The notes under the pieces are model-generated. The model saw only the letters and a program-made list of their open reading frames with translations. It was not told the origin of the DNA and searched no databases. DNA of 64,000 nucleotides from Triglochin maritima. Its lineage: Eukaryota > Streptophyta > Magnoliopsida > Alismatales > Juncaginaceae. The position numbers and the translations under genes are program-made. This document shows positions 33,300-46,206 of this stretch, piece after piece. Every line of letters begins with the position of its first letter. Within the stretch, counting starts at the first letter, position 1. The stretch lies in the NCBI GenBank assembly GCA_963682175.1, contig OY821771.1, positions 42,428,201-42,492,200 of the forward strand, written 5' to 3'.

Positions 33300-34890
33300 A
33301 GCTCCCCGTCCTCCAACAAAATCTTTCTATCATTGTCGATATAAACATGATGCTTACTTTTTCTATATTCTACTTAAGGATATTTTAAATAATTATTAAT
33401 AAATATATGACTCTCTGAATCTCTGTCCATCTATTTTCATTCGGGACATAGTTTCGTTGTGATAAATAAAATTGCGAATCTTGATAGGATTTGCTTGCAA
33501 GACTGGCTTTACAATATCATAAATATCCACTTCAGTTTAGCTACTTATAATAATTGCAAGAAAGTAACATCTGTAATCTTATAATGTTTTTGAAAAAAAG
33601 AGATTATGTTAAAAGGGTAAATTGTTGTTTGTTTCCTTGAACTATGAGGTAAGTAACAATCTGTTTTCTCAACTATCAAAAATTCCATTTTGATCATTAG
33701 CTATGATGTTCCAATTTATTTATCCATCAAAATAGTTAAAATGTCTCGGGTGAATTTTTTTGGACAGTGGCTTTTAAAGATTTGGTCAAAGAGTATTATC
33801 GGAAATAGTTCAAAGAGAAGACTAGAAGAATTACCCATTGCAAAACTATCTTGTAGTGTAGATACTAGGGGTGTAGACGAGTCCAGCAAAATTTCGAGTT
33901 ATATATATTATCTTATATTATTACCAAATACAAAAAAAATAATTATAAATAGAGCAATAAAAAAATTCGAACGAGCTATCGAACGAGGTCTCAATTTTTT
34001 TCGAGTTCCAACGGCTCGTTTACCGAACGAAGTTGGAAGACTTTTTTAATTTTCATCAAGATACTTCATTTTCAAGTTAATCTAAAGTTGAATATTTTTC
34101 GAGTCGAACTATCGAACCAACGTTTACGGCCCTAATAGAAAGCGTACTTTTGACCATTACAACTTTAAGAGGACAAGAAATTTACGTTTTAATCCTAAAA
34201 TATGGAGCAAGCAAATGGCAACTCATAGAATTAAGTCCATCTTTGATTTCTAGTTTTTTATTTTTTAAGAAATGATAGGTAGAACCGTAGAAGACCAGAA
34301 GTGGGAAGATATGACAGACTTGTAAACAAAGTCATGCGGCTCATGCCATGGCCTCAGATAATTGCCACCACACCTAGAATTCAAATTGTAGTCCCAAAGT
34401 AGCTCGAAGCATCTATTGATTTGATGCTACTTGTGGATTCAATTTTCAATGAAGTACTCCATTGTCACGCAAACATTTTGACTATGAGTTCCTTGCCAAC
34501 ACCACACAAACTAGTGGATGGTAGTGCCAGAGTAAAATCTAAGAATCACCACACACAAAAGTTGGTAGAATCCCCTGAGACCCCATTTGATTCACAAGCA
34601 CAAAAGGAACCAACTTCTTTCTGGAAAGCTTCATTGCACAATTCAGAAGAGCCACATTTTTTTATAGAAGCCAATACATCCTCCATTCCCTCAAAGTACC
34701 ACAACACAGAAGACAGAACAATAACATATAGATATGGAACATCTCCACCAAAGATTTACATGCATATGCACGTGTTTTTTATCCTTCTCCAAACTTTCCA
34801 ATCTCTCCTCAAACTTAATCTGAAAATAATAATTATATAGAACCCCAATCCAATCCAATCCTAATCCTTCTGTCTTAACCCAGTCAAACT
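33300..34890. other. AT-rich non-coding stretch downstream of FLZ
   Basis: No gene is supported. The last 100-200 bases before 34892 would be the FLZ 3' UTR on the minus strand. 34421-34840 is open but has no recognisable domain. Confidence 0.35.
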
Positions 34891-34891
34891 T

Positions 34892-36231
34892 TCAGGCTGC
34901 AGCAACAGTTTCTCCTCCTGAACCTGAGGATTCGGTGGTAGAAGTCGACGGTGGACTTTCATTTTTAATCGACGTCACCGAACACTTCTCTTTCCTTTCA
35001 TCTAATGTCATCTGTTGTTGCCTGCACTCCAAGCTGCAGAAGGCAATCTCACCCCTGAGGGAAGACATAACAAACTTTGTTAAGCCACTATGATTAGAAT
35101 AATGCCCACATATTTAATGGCATGTTGATTCCACAAGATGGGCTTATATTGGGCACTTAATTATGTCAGAGTTTGATGCCCAAATCTTGAACAGCAGCAC
35201 AAAATCTAAGGAGAGGAGCAATCAATTATTTGTGGGCAATGAATTCCCTCGCAAACGTTGGTTGCTTTTAATTGGCTCAGAGATGGCAAATGGTATTAAA
35301 AAAATTCCACGTGCACACTATTTTATAATTATTGAAAGTCTTAGTAAGGCTCACAAGTCGGTTGCATGAAGGCAACACCAAATCACATCGTGTGGAGAAT
35401 CTCAAGGGATGTCATCTGGTTGTACGAGATCTGAGCTTCGGAGTTGGAATCAAGTCGGTCGAATCAAGTGATTCGATGTTCTACACCAACATAAATGGGG
35501 AAAAAGAAGCCAAAAACTAGAACCCACAGTTAGCTATTTTTTGTTTGTGAATTCCCAACAATAACAACAAATAGAGGGTTTTCATGACAAAAATCCCTCG
35601 TACAATAATGTTGCGAAGTTCGAAATCAAATCGAGTCCTCTCCGCTCAATTTAATAACCCAAAAAATAAAATAAAATAAAATAAAAACTTATACCTTGAA
35701 AAGGTTCCTTTGTTCTTCGGAAAAATAAGTTCCTAATCATTTTTTAGTAAACACACATATTACACGAAGAAGTAGCTATTAGTTGTCAATGTAACTAACG
35801 GGGAAATCATGTTTGAATCGCCGTGTCGTATTAGAATATTCCAAAACTTAACCAAAACTATCTCGATTCAACTCTATTCAAACAAAAAGAGAGCAAAACC
35901 GAAAAAATAAAAAAGAAGAAATCTTTGAGAGAGAAAAAAGTGTGATAACATTTGTATACCTATACATGTAGATGTCTTTGCCTGGGGCAAGTCTTCTACG
36001 GCAAAGGCCACAAGTCCTAAGGAAGTGCCCCAACTCGACGGCGAAGTCGCCGGAGTTCCTCCTCGGGTTCCTCGGAGAAACCATCGCCGTCAAGTACCTC
36101 TGCTCCAACCCCTCCGCACCACCTCCCACGTGGTTGCTCTGCTTCTGCGCCCTCCCACTCGCCTCCCCGCCGAACTCTGACATGCTCGTCGTCCTCCTCA
36201 TCGGCGATCGAGGCCGCTTCCCCAACAACAT
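34892..36231 (-). CDS. FLZ: FCS-like zinc finger (FLZ/DUF581) protein
   Basis: There are two exons, 35960-36231 and 34892-35054, joined by a GT-AG intron in the codon for Arg, giving 144 residues. The protein starts [20 protein letters not shown], a signature opening of plant FLZ proteins. The zinc finger is split by the intron: [20 protein letters not shown] plus [20 protein letters not shown], giving Cys-x2-Cys and Phe-Cys-x3-Cys. The tail is Ser/Thr-rich. FLZ proteins are plant-specific adaptors that bind SnRK1 kinase subunits in sugar and stress signalling (family knowledge). No damage is visible. Upstream, 36240-36480 should hold the promoter and 5' UTR, with a purine-rich plus strand. 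Confidence 0.93.
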
Positions 36232-36479
36232 CGTGATCGACAGAAGAAGAAAAAAGGTTTTTTTCTTCTTTTTTTCGAGGGAGGGGGTGGAAAAAATGGA
36301 GAAGGGAGGGTTGGGTTTGGGTTGGAAGGGAGAGAGGGTGGAGATTAAAAGATGAGGAGGAAGGATCTGGACCGTGGGATTCGGATCGGATTGTGTCGTG
36401 TGATTCGTCCACGTTGAATCGTCTTTTCCATCTCTGTTTTTGTCTTGTTTCGGTCACTGTTACAGTTCATGCTGGTCGG

Positions 36480-37020
36480 GGCACCGGAAGTGAAGTTACC
36501 GTCACTTGCTTAGTTGCTTTGTCTGGGAGGTTTTGTTTTGTGAGTCCGGTTTGTCGTGACTTATTATAGAGCAATCATTGGGGTTTTGGATTTCGGTAAT
36601 GTTACTGACGGTTACACGAGCGAAGTGGTAAAAGTTATTAGTTATTACTGCCTCACTGGGAAATTGTTATTTGGACGGTTTTTTTATGAAAATCTAATGG
36701 AGAGATGAATATAAGTTGACTAAGAATTCATTCCTGAAAACATTTTAAGCCGGTAAGGAATTGATAAACTTTTCCGAAAATATATTAAAATTACATTGAG
36801 GTTTACTTACCTAAAAAATAATACAAATTGTCACATTTATCCTTTATATTGAAACATACTCTTCCCTTTCAACATCCGTAACTCTCCCCTAAATCCTATA
36901 ACTCTCCCCTAAATCCTAAAACCTCACTCCAACCATCTCACCTAATACACCGCAGTATTAAAATCGATTTCCATCATGTAAGCTTTATTTTAGTCTATTT
37001 TTTGATTTTATCTCTTAATT
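36480..37020. other. Unassigned intergenic DNA
   Basis: No gene or bounded element is seen between the FLZ promoter and the repeats that follow. Confidence 0.3.
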
Positions 37021-37350
37021 TTTGGATCATTTAGTGAATTATTTGTATCATCTTCCACAAGGTTTGGATAATCACCGATTTGGTCCAAACAAGCTAACTC
37101 GTTGCCACAAACGAGATGGTTCATCTTTCCAAACAAGTTGGTTCATTTTGTCCCAACATACTAGCGAGGTCGACCAAAAAAGTTGTCATATTTGGTCCAA
37201 ACAAGCTGAGTCGAAACACATGTGTCCCACGAGTCTATCTCGCTATGGATAGCTACGGACACAAATCGATCTCACTGGTCCAAACAAGTTGAGTCATTAT
37301 TCCAAACACGTTGGTTTTGGACGGCTCATGACGCAAATTTGTCTCGTTTA
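37020..37350. repeat. Degenerate CCAAACAAGTTGG-type tandem repeat
   Basis: Units with the core GGTCCAAACAAGCTGAGTCG recur roughly every 30-40 bp. Related units are at 38720-38900 and 40060-40200 (ACCAAACGAGTTGGGTCG), suggesting one dispersed repeat family. Confidence 0.6.
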
Positions 37351-37357
37351 TCCAAAT

Positions 37358-37762
37358 TGAAAGGAATGTTTTCTAAAAGTTTTACTTTAAAATGTTTTTT
37401 ATTATGAATTGAATGTATTGAAGATTTTATTTCTTGATTAATGTATTTGTCTTTTGGAAGAGTTAAGGAAGAGACTTTTGGTCATTAACTGTTGAGCTCT
37501 AAAAGACAATGATTTACATAAATTAAAAGTAATTCACAATCATGGTAATTAACATGGAACATTAATTACCGAGTTAAGATTGTCGTGTTGGTTAAGAGAA
37601 ATATTGTAGCTCTACAAATATTTAACAACATGAGTATATGAAATAAAAAATGGTTCTTTCATATATTGAATTGACCTAACAAATGAAACATTGTAGAATT
37701 GTGTTTGTGTCATTAATGTTTCATTGTGTCTTTGAATCCTAAGAGATAAGACTTATATCTTT
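37358..37762 (-). repeat. Inverted fragment of LTR family A
   Basis: It starts TGAAAGGAATGTTTTCTAAA and matches the reverse complement of the last 400 bases of the LTRs at 41818-43989 and 48232-50390. Shared blocks include TAATTAACATGGAACATTAA and TTGAATCCTAAGA. It is truncated at about 37762. Confidence 0.8.
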
Positions 37763-37764
37763 TA

Positions 37765-37940
37765 ACATAGGAGACGTAAGTGTCCAACTCGAGACAAGTT
37801 TGTCCCGCTCAGGACGCAAATTTGTCCCGCTAGGCACGCAAGTGCGTCCATCTTGGGACGCTAGTGTCCTGCTCAGGATGAGTGTTCCCGCTCGGGATGA
37901 AAGTTTGTCCGCTCGGGTTGAAACGACGTAAGTCATTGCA
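37765..37940. repeat. TCCCGCTCGGGACG-type short repeats
   Basis: Six or more degenerate copies of a roughly 25-bp unit built on GTCCCGCTCAGGACG are packed here. The unit is partly palindromic. Confidence 0.6.
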
Positions 37941-38789
37941 ACTTAATTGACTATCTAGGCCGTTTCCAATAAAAATAGACTTTCTTAGGTCCTCCTCCAA
38001 AAATTAGAAATATCATTTTATCTTTAAAAATGCTGTTATAATAACTAATTATTCTTGTGTAATTTTAATGCAAGTCTTCAACTAAGTTTTTGATTATGTT
38101 TAGGTATAACAATCATGTCAAACTCTACACATTAAGGAGGAATACCGCACATGTTGAATTGATAGATTTGTTCGATCATATTGACAATGCTTATGTCCTA
38201 TTCTACAACTCTTTTATCAAGTGCGAGAAGTTGATAATGGTGATGCTAGTCTTGTTACCGACTCTAATGTTCATCTACTTTTTGTATTATTCTCAAGTCT
38301 TGGCTTATCTCGCAATAAGATTGACATGATTGTGCCCATCTAATTTCAGTTTCAGGACATGGGGGACACACAACAACCAGTGTGCCCACTGTGGAGGTGA
38401 TTCCAAAAGAAAAAAACATGTTCTTAAAAATGTTTTGTTGTTTGAAACACCCGTACACGCCACTGTTAAATTGAGCACAACAAAGACAAAGAGTCTCTAT
38501 GAGACTCCTAGTGGATGACGAGAATTAAATCGTCACCGTTCTCCACAAACACGGAAGACAAATCGTAATTCTTTACCATTGAAGATTGGCTGAAGGAATT
38601 TGATAGTGGTACAAGTACTCTGAATAGAGTGATCGATTGTTGGGAAGTGGAGATTGAAAATGCTATAAAATTTTGGAAATGTCTCAAAGTATTCAATATC
38701 TTATTGTTTCAACTACAAGTTTCTGAGAAATCGTCCTTCCAGACGATGTAGGTCGTTTTGACCAAACAAGATGGATCGTTTTTCCCATC

Positions 38790-38900
38790 AAACGAGATAG
38801 GACGCACCAACGAGTGGGAGCGTCCCCCTCCCCCCCAAACGAGATAGGACGCACCAACGAGTGGGAGCGTCCCCCTCCCCCCCAAACGAGATAGGACGCA
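38790..38900. repeat. 47-bp C-rich tandem repeat
   Basis: The unit starting AAACGAGATAGGACGCACCA occurs at 38790, 38837 and in part at 38884, with a run of cytosines at each junction. Confidence 0.85.
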
Positions 38901-38939
38901 ACAGTCTCACGCAAGACACACCAAAGACCTGGGTTGATT

Positions 38940-39435
38940 ATTGTGCTCGATGGAAATCAGATCGTTTTTCATTGCGAGCTCGAAGGAAATCAGACCATTT
39001 TTTCTGTGAGTTTGTTTAAATTTGTTTTTTCCTTGTATTTGATCGAGTTTGATGTAAGCTCGACGATGCCCTACGCTTTATGACTTAACATGTAACCACC
39101 TTTAGTTGAATCTTTTTTAATGTTGCGTTCAAAAGTGCTTGATAGGAGCTCGATATAAATCGATGGTTGCTTTCATATGAAGTTTAGTTCGTTTAGATTT
39201 GTTGTGTTCTTGTACTCGATCGAAAGCAATAGATGCTCGATTGTTCTAGATATAACTTGATGGTTCTTTTCCTTTGAGGTTGAGTTCATTTAGTTCCGTT
39301 GTGTTTTTGTACTCGATCGAGAGAGATGGAAGCTCGATATAGATCGATGGTTATTCTCTTATGATGTTGAGTTCGTTTAGATCCGTTATGTTCTTGTACT
39401 CGATCGAGAGAGATGGAAGTTTGACGAGGAAATCC
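38940..39435. repeat. About 90-bp tandem repeat with TACTCGATCGA
   Basis: Four to five diverged copies carry TGTACTCGATCGAGAG and AGCTCGATATAGATCGATGG. The TACTCGATCGA marks lie at about 39214, 39311 and 39398. Confidence 0.75.
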
Positions 39436-41322
39436 ATAGTTGGAATAATTAACTTTGGCATTTGCAAAAACAAAACATGAAAAAACCACAACCAGTCAAA
39501 AACAATGGGAACATTCCAAAGGAAAAGGGAATCGAGATCATTTCGAACCCATCGAGCTCACAGTTCTTCACAATCAAACTAATATTACAGAGTAAACATG
39601 CAAAAGGAATCAAACTAATATCAATCTTATCGAGCTCACAAAAACACGGTCTGATTTCCATTGAGCACAATAATCGAATACCTATCGAGCTCACGTAAAA
39701 AACAGGTTGTTTGGCCAAATGAGTTTGGTCGTTTTATTCATAGCATCTACATACAAATACGGATTTTGATAATTTCAAATCCATTGGAAAGACAATTGAA
39801 ATGAGCACATATTCATTTTTCTAATGACTTGCCAAATTTTGATGATACGAGAGTGAAATATGTGTCCCAAAATAGATCGTAATTTGTGCATAACTCTCTC
39901 TTCCGATATCTAAATAAGGCAATTCAACACTCGTTACAAAGAAAAAAATTGAGACACAAAGATTTCATATTTACTATATTTCCAAATTAAGAACTTATTT
40001 GGTACATAAAGGGTGTGGAAGACTGCTGATTTGAGGAAATAGAAAACGGGCTGAGTCATTTTTTTACCAAACGAGTTGGGTCGCTTTTCCACCCTAAACA
40101 AGTTGGGACGCACCAACGAGCAGAGTCGTTTTCACGAAACGAGCTGCATTGTTTTCACCAAATGAGTTCAGTCGTTCGGTCAAAACAAGTGGGAACAGTT
40201 GTCCGAGGGTAGGGGCGGGGTCGTCGGCGGGTTAGAATGTTTGAAATTTGGTGTGAGAATGAAGATGGTTTGGTGATTTTGTTTGGGATGTGATATTGTG
40301 GTGACGGGGGTGAGATATTTTAGGGATAAAATTGAAAATATATTAAGTTTTTAGTTTTTAGAAGAATATGAACAATGATTGACTTTACATAACATTTGGT
40401 TTTTCTACTTTGACCTTTTGATTTATTCTCCGTGGAAAATTTAGATAATTGATAATAAGAGGTGATACTTATTGATGAGCTGGAGGGTTTTTTACAACAA
40501 CGAAGTCAATTACAAGACCAAATGTAATTTGTTGGATATGTAGCATGTAGAGTAATTTTTGAATCTCTTGATAATAAAATAAATACTCAAAATCAGCAAC
40601 TTTTATGTAACATCCCGAAATAGCAGAAATTTTAAAAAAATAAACAATCAAGAGATTATCTGATAAAACTCATCAACGGGAATGTTACTCATATAAATCA
40701 ACAATCGGTGCACCAATAATACAACAGAGTTTGTCAAAAGACATGATTACAACAATATAACGAAAGACAAGTACAAGCAATCACGACGAACTCGAAGAGT
40801 CCGAAGAGGATCTTGACCCCAAAATGTGTGCGCCCGCTGTCACCACCCGACAGAACCTACTGCGGTCCTGAAACATGAATCAAACAACGATGCCTGAGTT
40901 TCCCATTAGGAAACCCTGTATGTCAAGCTCGCCTAAATGAATGCAACAGTAAGGTAAATGAACCTATCATACTAGTAGCATGTCATATCACCTCTGTAAT
41001 GCATCAAATCCCTCAAAGGATAAACAGGACCTCAGTCCAACAACAAAAGTACCATCAACAGGGTCCACAAGGACATCAGTCCAGCAACAACAACGGGTCT
41101 CCCTTGAAAACCTACCGTACGCACATACGGTCCTACGAACAGTACGTCACACACCCCCCACACGCGACTACTCGAGTCAAAGGGATCGGTGAGGAGGGTC
41201 CTCACTTCCGCGCAAAGTAACCACGAGGTCTACATCACCTCGACGGAGTCGTAGCCCGGTCGGTTAACATCCAAAGATAGGTGCCCAATCAGGGATCATC
41301 ACCGGAACAACCTCGGAGGCAT

Positions 41323-41482
41323 CGCCGACACAACATCGGCGGTACAGATACGTTCGGCACAACATCGGACGACACAATCACAAGCCAGAACTTCGTCGGC
41401 ACCATCATCGCCGGCAAAAACCTCAGCGGCATCGCCGACACAACATCGGCGGTACAACATACGTCCGACACAACATCGGACG
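41323..41482 (+). repeat. Hairpins with constant loop CACAACA and varied stems
   Basis: CGCCGA-CACAACA-TCGGCG occurs at 41323 and 41433, and CGTCCGA-CACAACA-TCGGACG at 41462. A degenerate one lies near 41351. The stem bases change together while the loop is fixed. Confidence 0.75.
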
Positions 41483-41817
41483 GGTCCAGACCGTAGTCTG
41501 CAGGGTCATGATACTCCACGAGTCATGCGTCAACACACATTGGGATCTGTGATCCCTCATATCTGCTACTCTACAGAGAGTCAAGCAACAACACGTCACA
41601 CCACGGTCCATCACGGAGGTGGCGCGACCCAAGTGTCCACACTCTTCCACACGACGATCCCTGGGCAGGCACGAGCACGTACCCGCCGTCACCTCCCGGC
41701 TCACGCTCTAAGCGAGGACACGGGTTTCCGTGGACAAAGTTGACACAACACAAGACCAGGCATTCAGTTCTGCACACAAACGGTCGACTGAAAGTCTACA
41801 ACGGTCGAACTATTCTG

Positions 41818-43989
41818 TGTAGGATTTCGTGTCCCTATGTATGTATATATTTTTAAAATTTTAATATAACATACAAGATCGATTTTCATATTTTCAGCAA
41901 TTTTATGTACATCTATTTGTGTTTTATTCTAATAACATGCAACCTACATTTATTAAAATAATCCACAAGGATAGAATCGTACCTAAAGGTTCTCTAAAAC
42001 CTTTTTGATGATCCGGAGTCGCGTCGTCTGCTGAATCGTCTACGGAATTGCCTCCGAGTGTTCACCAAACTCTAAACAAGGTTAGAGAGAAAGGAGTTAG
42101 TCAATCAAACTCTAACAAGGTTTAGAATCAAGCTAATAACCCCTCTTTAAGTCTCCTGAGATTCTAATCTCCAAACTTAATTTTACTAAGAGAAATTTCA
42201 TGGTGATTAGGGAGAGATTAATGAAAGAAAGATTTTTGCATTAGTATTAAAACAAGTAGGAATAGGTGCCCTTTTATAGGCTCCCAAAATATCTTTATAA
42301 AAAGCTATTATTTACTCATGATCCATTGTTTCTCTCTCCTAAAATTAATCTCTAAATTCCACTTAATCACCCACAAAAAATGTTTTAATTAAATTTGTAA
42401 TTATTCCACCCATGATTTAATTAATCTCTTAATAATTCAGGTAGAATCATTCTTGCTCGGTAGACCAAGTATTATTCGGTCAACTGAACCATTCGGTTAT
42501 AACACGTGTTCGGTGCACCGTGAGCTAGACGGTCGACTGAATCTGTATGAGAAAAAATCCCTAGAATAATTCGGACGAACCACGTCTTGTAATCGGTTTA
42601 CCTTTGACCCACCAAAATCGATCCTGGAACATAGTCATCGAATAACCGGGTCACCTTCGGTCTACCGAAAATACTACTTCTCGGTTGACAGTTTCCAATC
42701 GGTTCACCGAACCCAATTGTCCAAGCACTCTGGGCAATCTCGGTCAACCAATTGTGCTTACTCGTTCCCTATTCGGTTAACCGATCCGAAGATGCCCCGG
42801 TCGACCGAACCATGAACGGTTTACCGTGTTTGACCCTGATTTTACCTTTATCAAATTTTGGATTTATTTCCAACAAAATTTGATCTTTTGGGGTTTTTAG
42901 CAATTCACATCCTATATATATTATCATATGTAATATTAAATTATTACACCCCATAATATATACCTGATATGAATTTATTATGATTCTAATTATGTTAATT
43001 CTCATAACATATTGATTTTAATTAATTACCACATGTGTCTCATTTTCACAAGAAACTCGACACATCATATGAACTTAAAATCAAACCTCTTGTTTCCCAG
43101 TTTTGTGGTGTGACCTATGGGAGGATCTAAGCCTAATTGGCAGGGATATTAAACACTTAATATCTCAGACTATAAGCGGTATCTAGCTACACATTATAGT
43201 CACTCAATTAGCATAGATGTCTTTGTTCCACTTGAACTAAAACACGATCCATTTAGTGATATAAGTGCACCACTTGTGTCCGTCCCTTGTCTCATGATAT
43301 TAAGAATATATACAAAGTAGAAATGTGTCACCTTTGTATTATATTCATTTCTTGATCTCTCTAAGCTAATTATAACTATGTGACTTAACTCAAGTCACAT
43401 TGTGCACATTATAATTTTGCTTTATCAAGAGGCCCACTAATATCATTACTCAATTAAAAGGGGCAATGACAATCGTTTAACTGGCTATTTTTTCCAGCAC
43501 AAGTCATGTTCAACCAACTATTGTCGTTATCACTACACTCATTGGTAGCTTTTGACAATAATCAAATTAAACACTTCTTGAGTGAAAAAATATAAGTCTC
43601 ATATCTTAGGATTCAAGACACAGTAAAAACATTAATGACACGTAACTTTATTCCATAATGTTTTACTTGTAAGGTCTATTCAATATATAAAAGTTATTTT
43701 TTCCTCTTTTATATACTCGTGTCGTCAATTATTTGTAGAGTTACAACAATCGATGACCAACACGACAATCTTATCTCGGTAATTAATGTTCCATGTTAAC
43801 TACCATGATTGTGAATAACTTTTGATTTATGTAAACCATTATCTTTTAGAGCTCTACGGTTAATGATCAAACGCTTCTTCCTTAACACTTCCAAAAGACG
43901 AATATCATAATCAAGGAACAAAATGTTTGCACATTAAATTCATAATAATTGACATATAAAAGTAAAACTTTTAGAACACATTTCTTTCA
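41818..43989 (+). mobile_element. Solo LTR, family A copy 1
   Basis: The 2,172-bp insertion begins TGTAGGATTTCGTGTCC and ends TTTCTTTCA, inside LTR family B. Target duplications are TTCTG (41813-41817) and TTCTA (43990-43994), one mismatch. It carries CGGTNNACCG sites at 42458-42826, several in 19-bp pairs. It matches 48232-50390 along its length. Confidence 0.88.
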
Positions 43990-44034
43990 TTCTACGTGTC
44001 ACTTAAGTCCAAACGGTCGAACAACATTCTAAAA

Positions 44035-44330
44035 CCGATCGACCAAACACGATGTCAAAATCCGAAGTTGGTCAAAATCACATAAGACTATTCGGTCGAC
44101 CGACTAAGGGGTCTCGGTTGACCGAAAACTATCAAGGTCATCCTAATAGTCTACGTCATATAACAGTCGAACGATATCGAAAACGGTCGAACATCATGCA
44201 ATATTATCAAGTACACTTATGTTCCGGTCGACCCAAAAACAAGGGACGGTCGACCAAAAACCGACAGTAAGCCTCCAACTCACCAGCACACATGCAACCG
44301 GTAAACCTCCCGAAGGCACCGGTCGACCGT
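44035..44330. repeat. CGGTCGACCG array, continuation of LTR family B
   Basis: After the nested LTR, family B resumes with CGGTCGACCG-type motifs (such as 44093, 44223 and 44321) equivalent to those at 7.0-7.7 kb. Confidence 0.7.
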
Positions 44331-44815
44331 TGGTCGACAGCAACCTTGCGCCAGCCAAGGATTTTACGCCGTTTCTCGTCGCCGGCGAGGTCTCCGACCT
44401 CCCGCGACCGACCTCAACTTTCCACCAACGTGGGGAAACAACAAAACCACACTAAAAGTTGATACCTCAAGAAAACGACGAAACCGTCGGAGCCTCGCTC
44501 ACGCAACGTCGTCTCCGCCACCTACTCGCGCGTTCACCTTCGCACGCCTCACGCCGGGATCGCTCGCCTACACCACCGGAGTTGTCTCCTCCGTTGCTGC
44601 TCGCCGGACAAGGGAAAGGGAGAGAGTGAGAGAGGGGAACGAATGGGAGAGAGAGAGATGTGAGTTTCTTGCTTAAAGAACCAACCCATACCATCAGTAA
44701 CTGGCCACCTTACTCCGTCACTCATTATCAGCCCACTATTCACCTCATATTCCCCATGTTAATCCCCCATTAAACCCGAGATTAGCCTAAGCATGAGTTA
44801 GGATCTAACATTTAT

Positions 44816-46190
44816 GGCTTTATACCGTAACGATGGAGATTCAACTTGCACGAAAATTTCAGCCCACTTTATACTGCACTTTTATAATATTTTTATCTCA
44901 AGCATTGCTATTCGATTCAAAGATCGAAATGCTGTTGATATGAATGATTATATAATTGGGTATTCTGCATTTATAATCAATGCTACTAAGGCAATTGTTG
45001 TTCCCTCACTTGCATATGCCCTAGGAAAATGTGCAATGATAATGAATATTATGCACCAATGTAGCATGAATATGAATACAAAGTTGAAGAACAAACACGA
45101 CAACAAACATGAAGTTCTCGATCAAACCTCCTATTTGAAGAATTATTATAAATAAAAAAACTCTTCTTACAAGTAGCTATGAATTAACCTCTGGTGATCT
45201 TACGAGCCTAACGTAAGGACAAACGGACAATGTGACGTGGTGATATGGGTCTTGCTATCATTACAGAGACAAGTCCACACCAGAAACAGTGGACCCAAAA
45301 CAGAGCTACTGGGCCCAAATAAACGACAGCCGTTGGATTGGATTCCAACGGACGAGATGGATCGGTCCTTACACTGTTCGGACCATACACGTCGCATTGG
45401 TGGCTCCTTCTATTTATTGGCAGCATAACTGGTGACTTCAATGCTTATTAGGTGATTGCTACCGATGCGATTTGACATATTCTTTGGGGTCTTGATAGTT
45501 TTATCATGGTTTCGCAATCATGGGCTTCTAATTGGCCCATTTGGCAACAAAACTGTGTAATGAAGTACAATAGAAGGAATCCTAGAACTGGGCCCACTTA
45601 ACATTTTGGTGGGCCCAGAGGTCCAGATAAACTGATGGTGGTCATTCCAACCTCTGGTGTGGTGGGCCCGAACTAAACAAATTTGGTGGCCCAATGGGGC
45701 CCAGTAGGACTCATTTTTTGCAACTTGGCATCTTTCTTACAGAAGTGGACAATGTGTTTCATGGGCCCATTTGCTGTGGTTTTCAAGATGGGATCACCAT
45801 AACACAACTCGGCTTTTGTAAGGAATTTTTTCTTGTAAATGATGAAGCTCTTTTTATACAAAAGGTTCGAACCAGTGTAATTTTTGATGGTCATAAGAAT
45901 AGTAAGATCTGCAATTTTATTGACAAGATTTTCCTTGAAATACATGTTGGAACTTCAAATGACAAAATTATAAGAGATTACAGAATCTAAGGCCTTCCTA
46001 CCACAATTGATCAACATTTCTCATTCCTCAGATACCAGTATTTTGGACTTACTATAGAGGATGTGATAATTGCACCCTTGGACCAACTAGGTATGATCAA
46101 GTCTGCATCACTACATAATTTTCGAGCTCATTGTTTTCCCATCTTATATTTGCAACATGAGTAGTATGAGTAAATGAAAAGAGTTAAAGA
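44816..46190. other. Unassigned stretch with short open frames
   Basis: The frame 44814-45155 (+) reads RFKDRNAVDMNDYIIGYSAF then INATKAIVVPSLAYALGKCA, which looks protein-like, but I do not recognise it and no exon partner is evident. It may be a captured gene fragment or chance. The rest shows nothing definable. Confidence 0.25.
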
Positions 46191-46206
46191 CACATCTTGA
46201 ATGTTC

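Larger units (their letters stand above)
40606..44810 (+). mobile_element. Long solo LTR, family B copy 2, with a nested LTR
   Basis: It begins TGTAACATCCCGAAATAGC and ends GTTAGGATCTAACA. The flanks are near-identical (TTTTA before, TTTAT after; exact if the border is moved by one base). Removing 41818-43989 and its target duplication leaves about 2.03 kb. Ty3/gypsy LTRs of plants often begin TGTAACA. No internal region or second LTR follows, so it is read as a solo LTR. It is homologous to 6225-8225. Confidence 0.75.

Noticed and set aside
36017..36457. 146-aa minus-strand frame over FLZ exon 1
   Set aside because: It is in a different frame from the clear FLZ signature and has no similarity.
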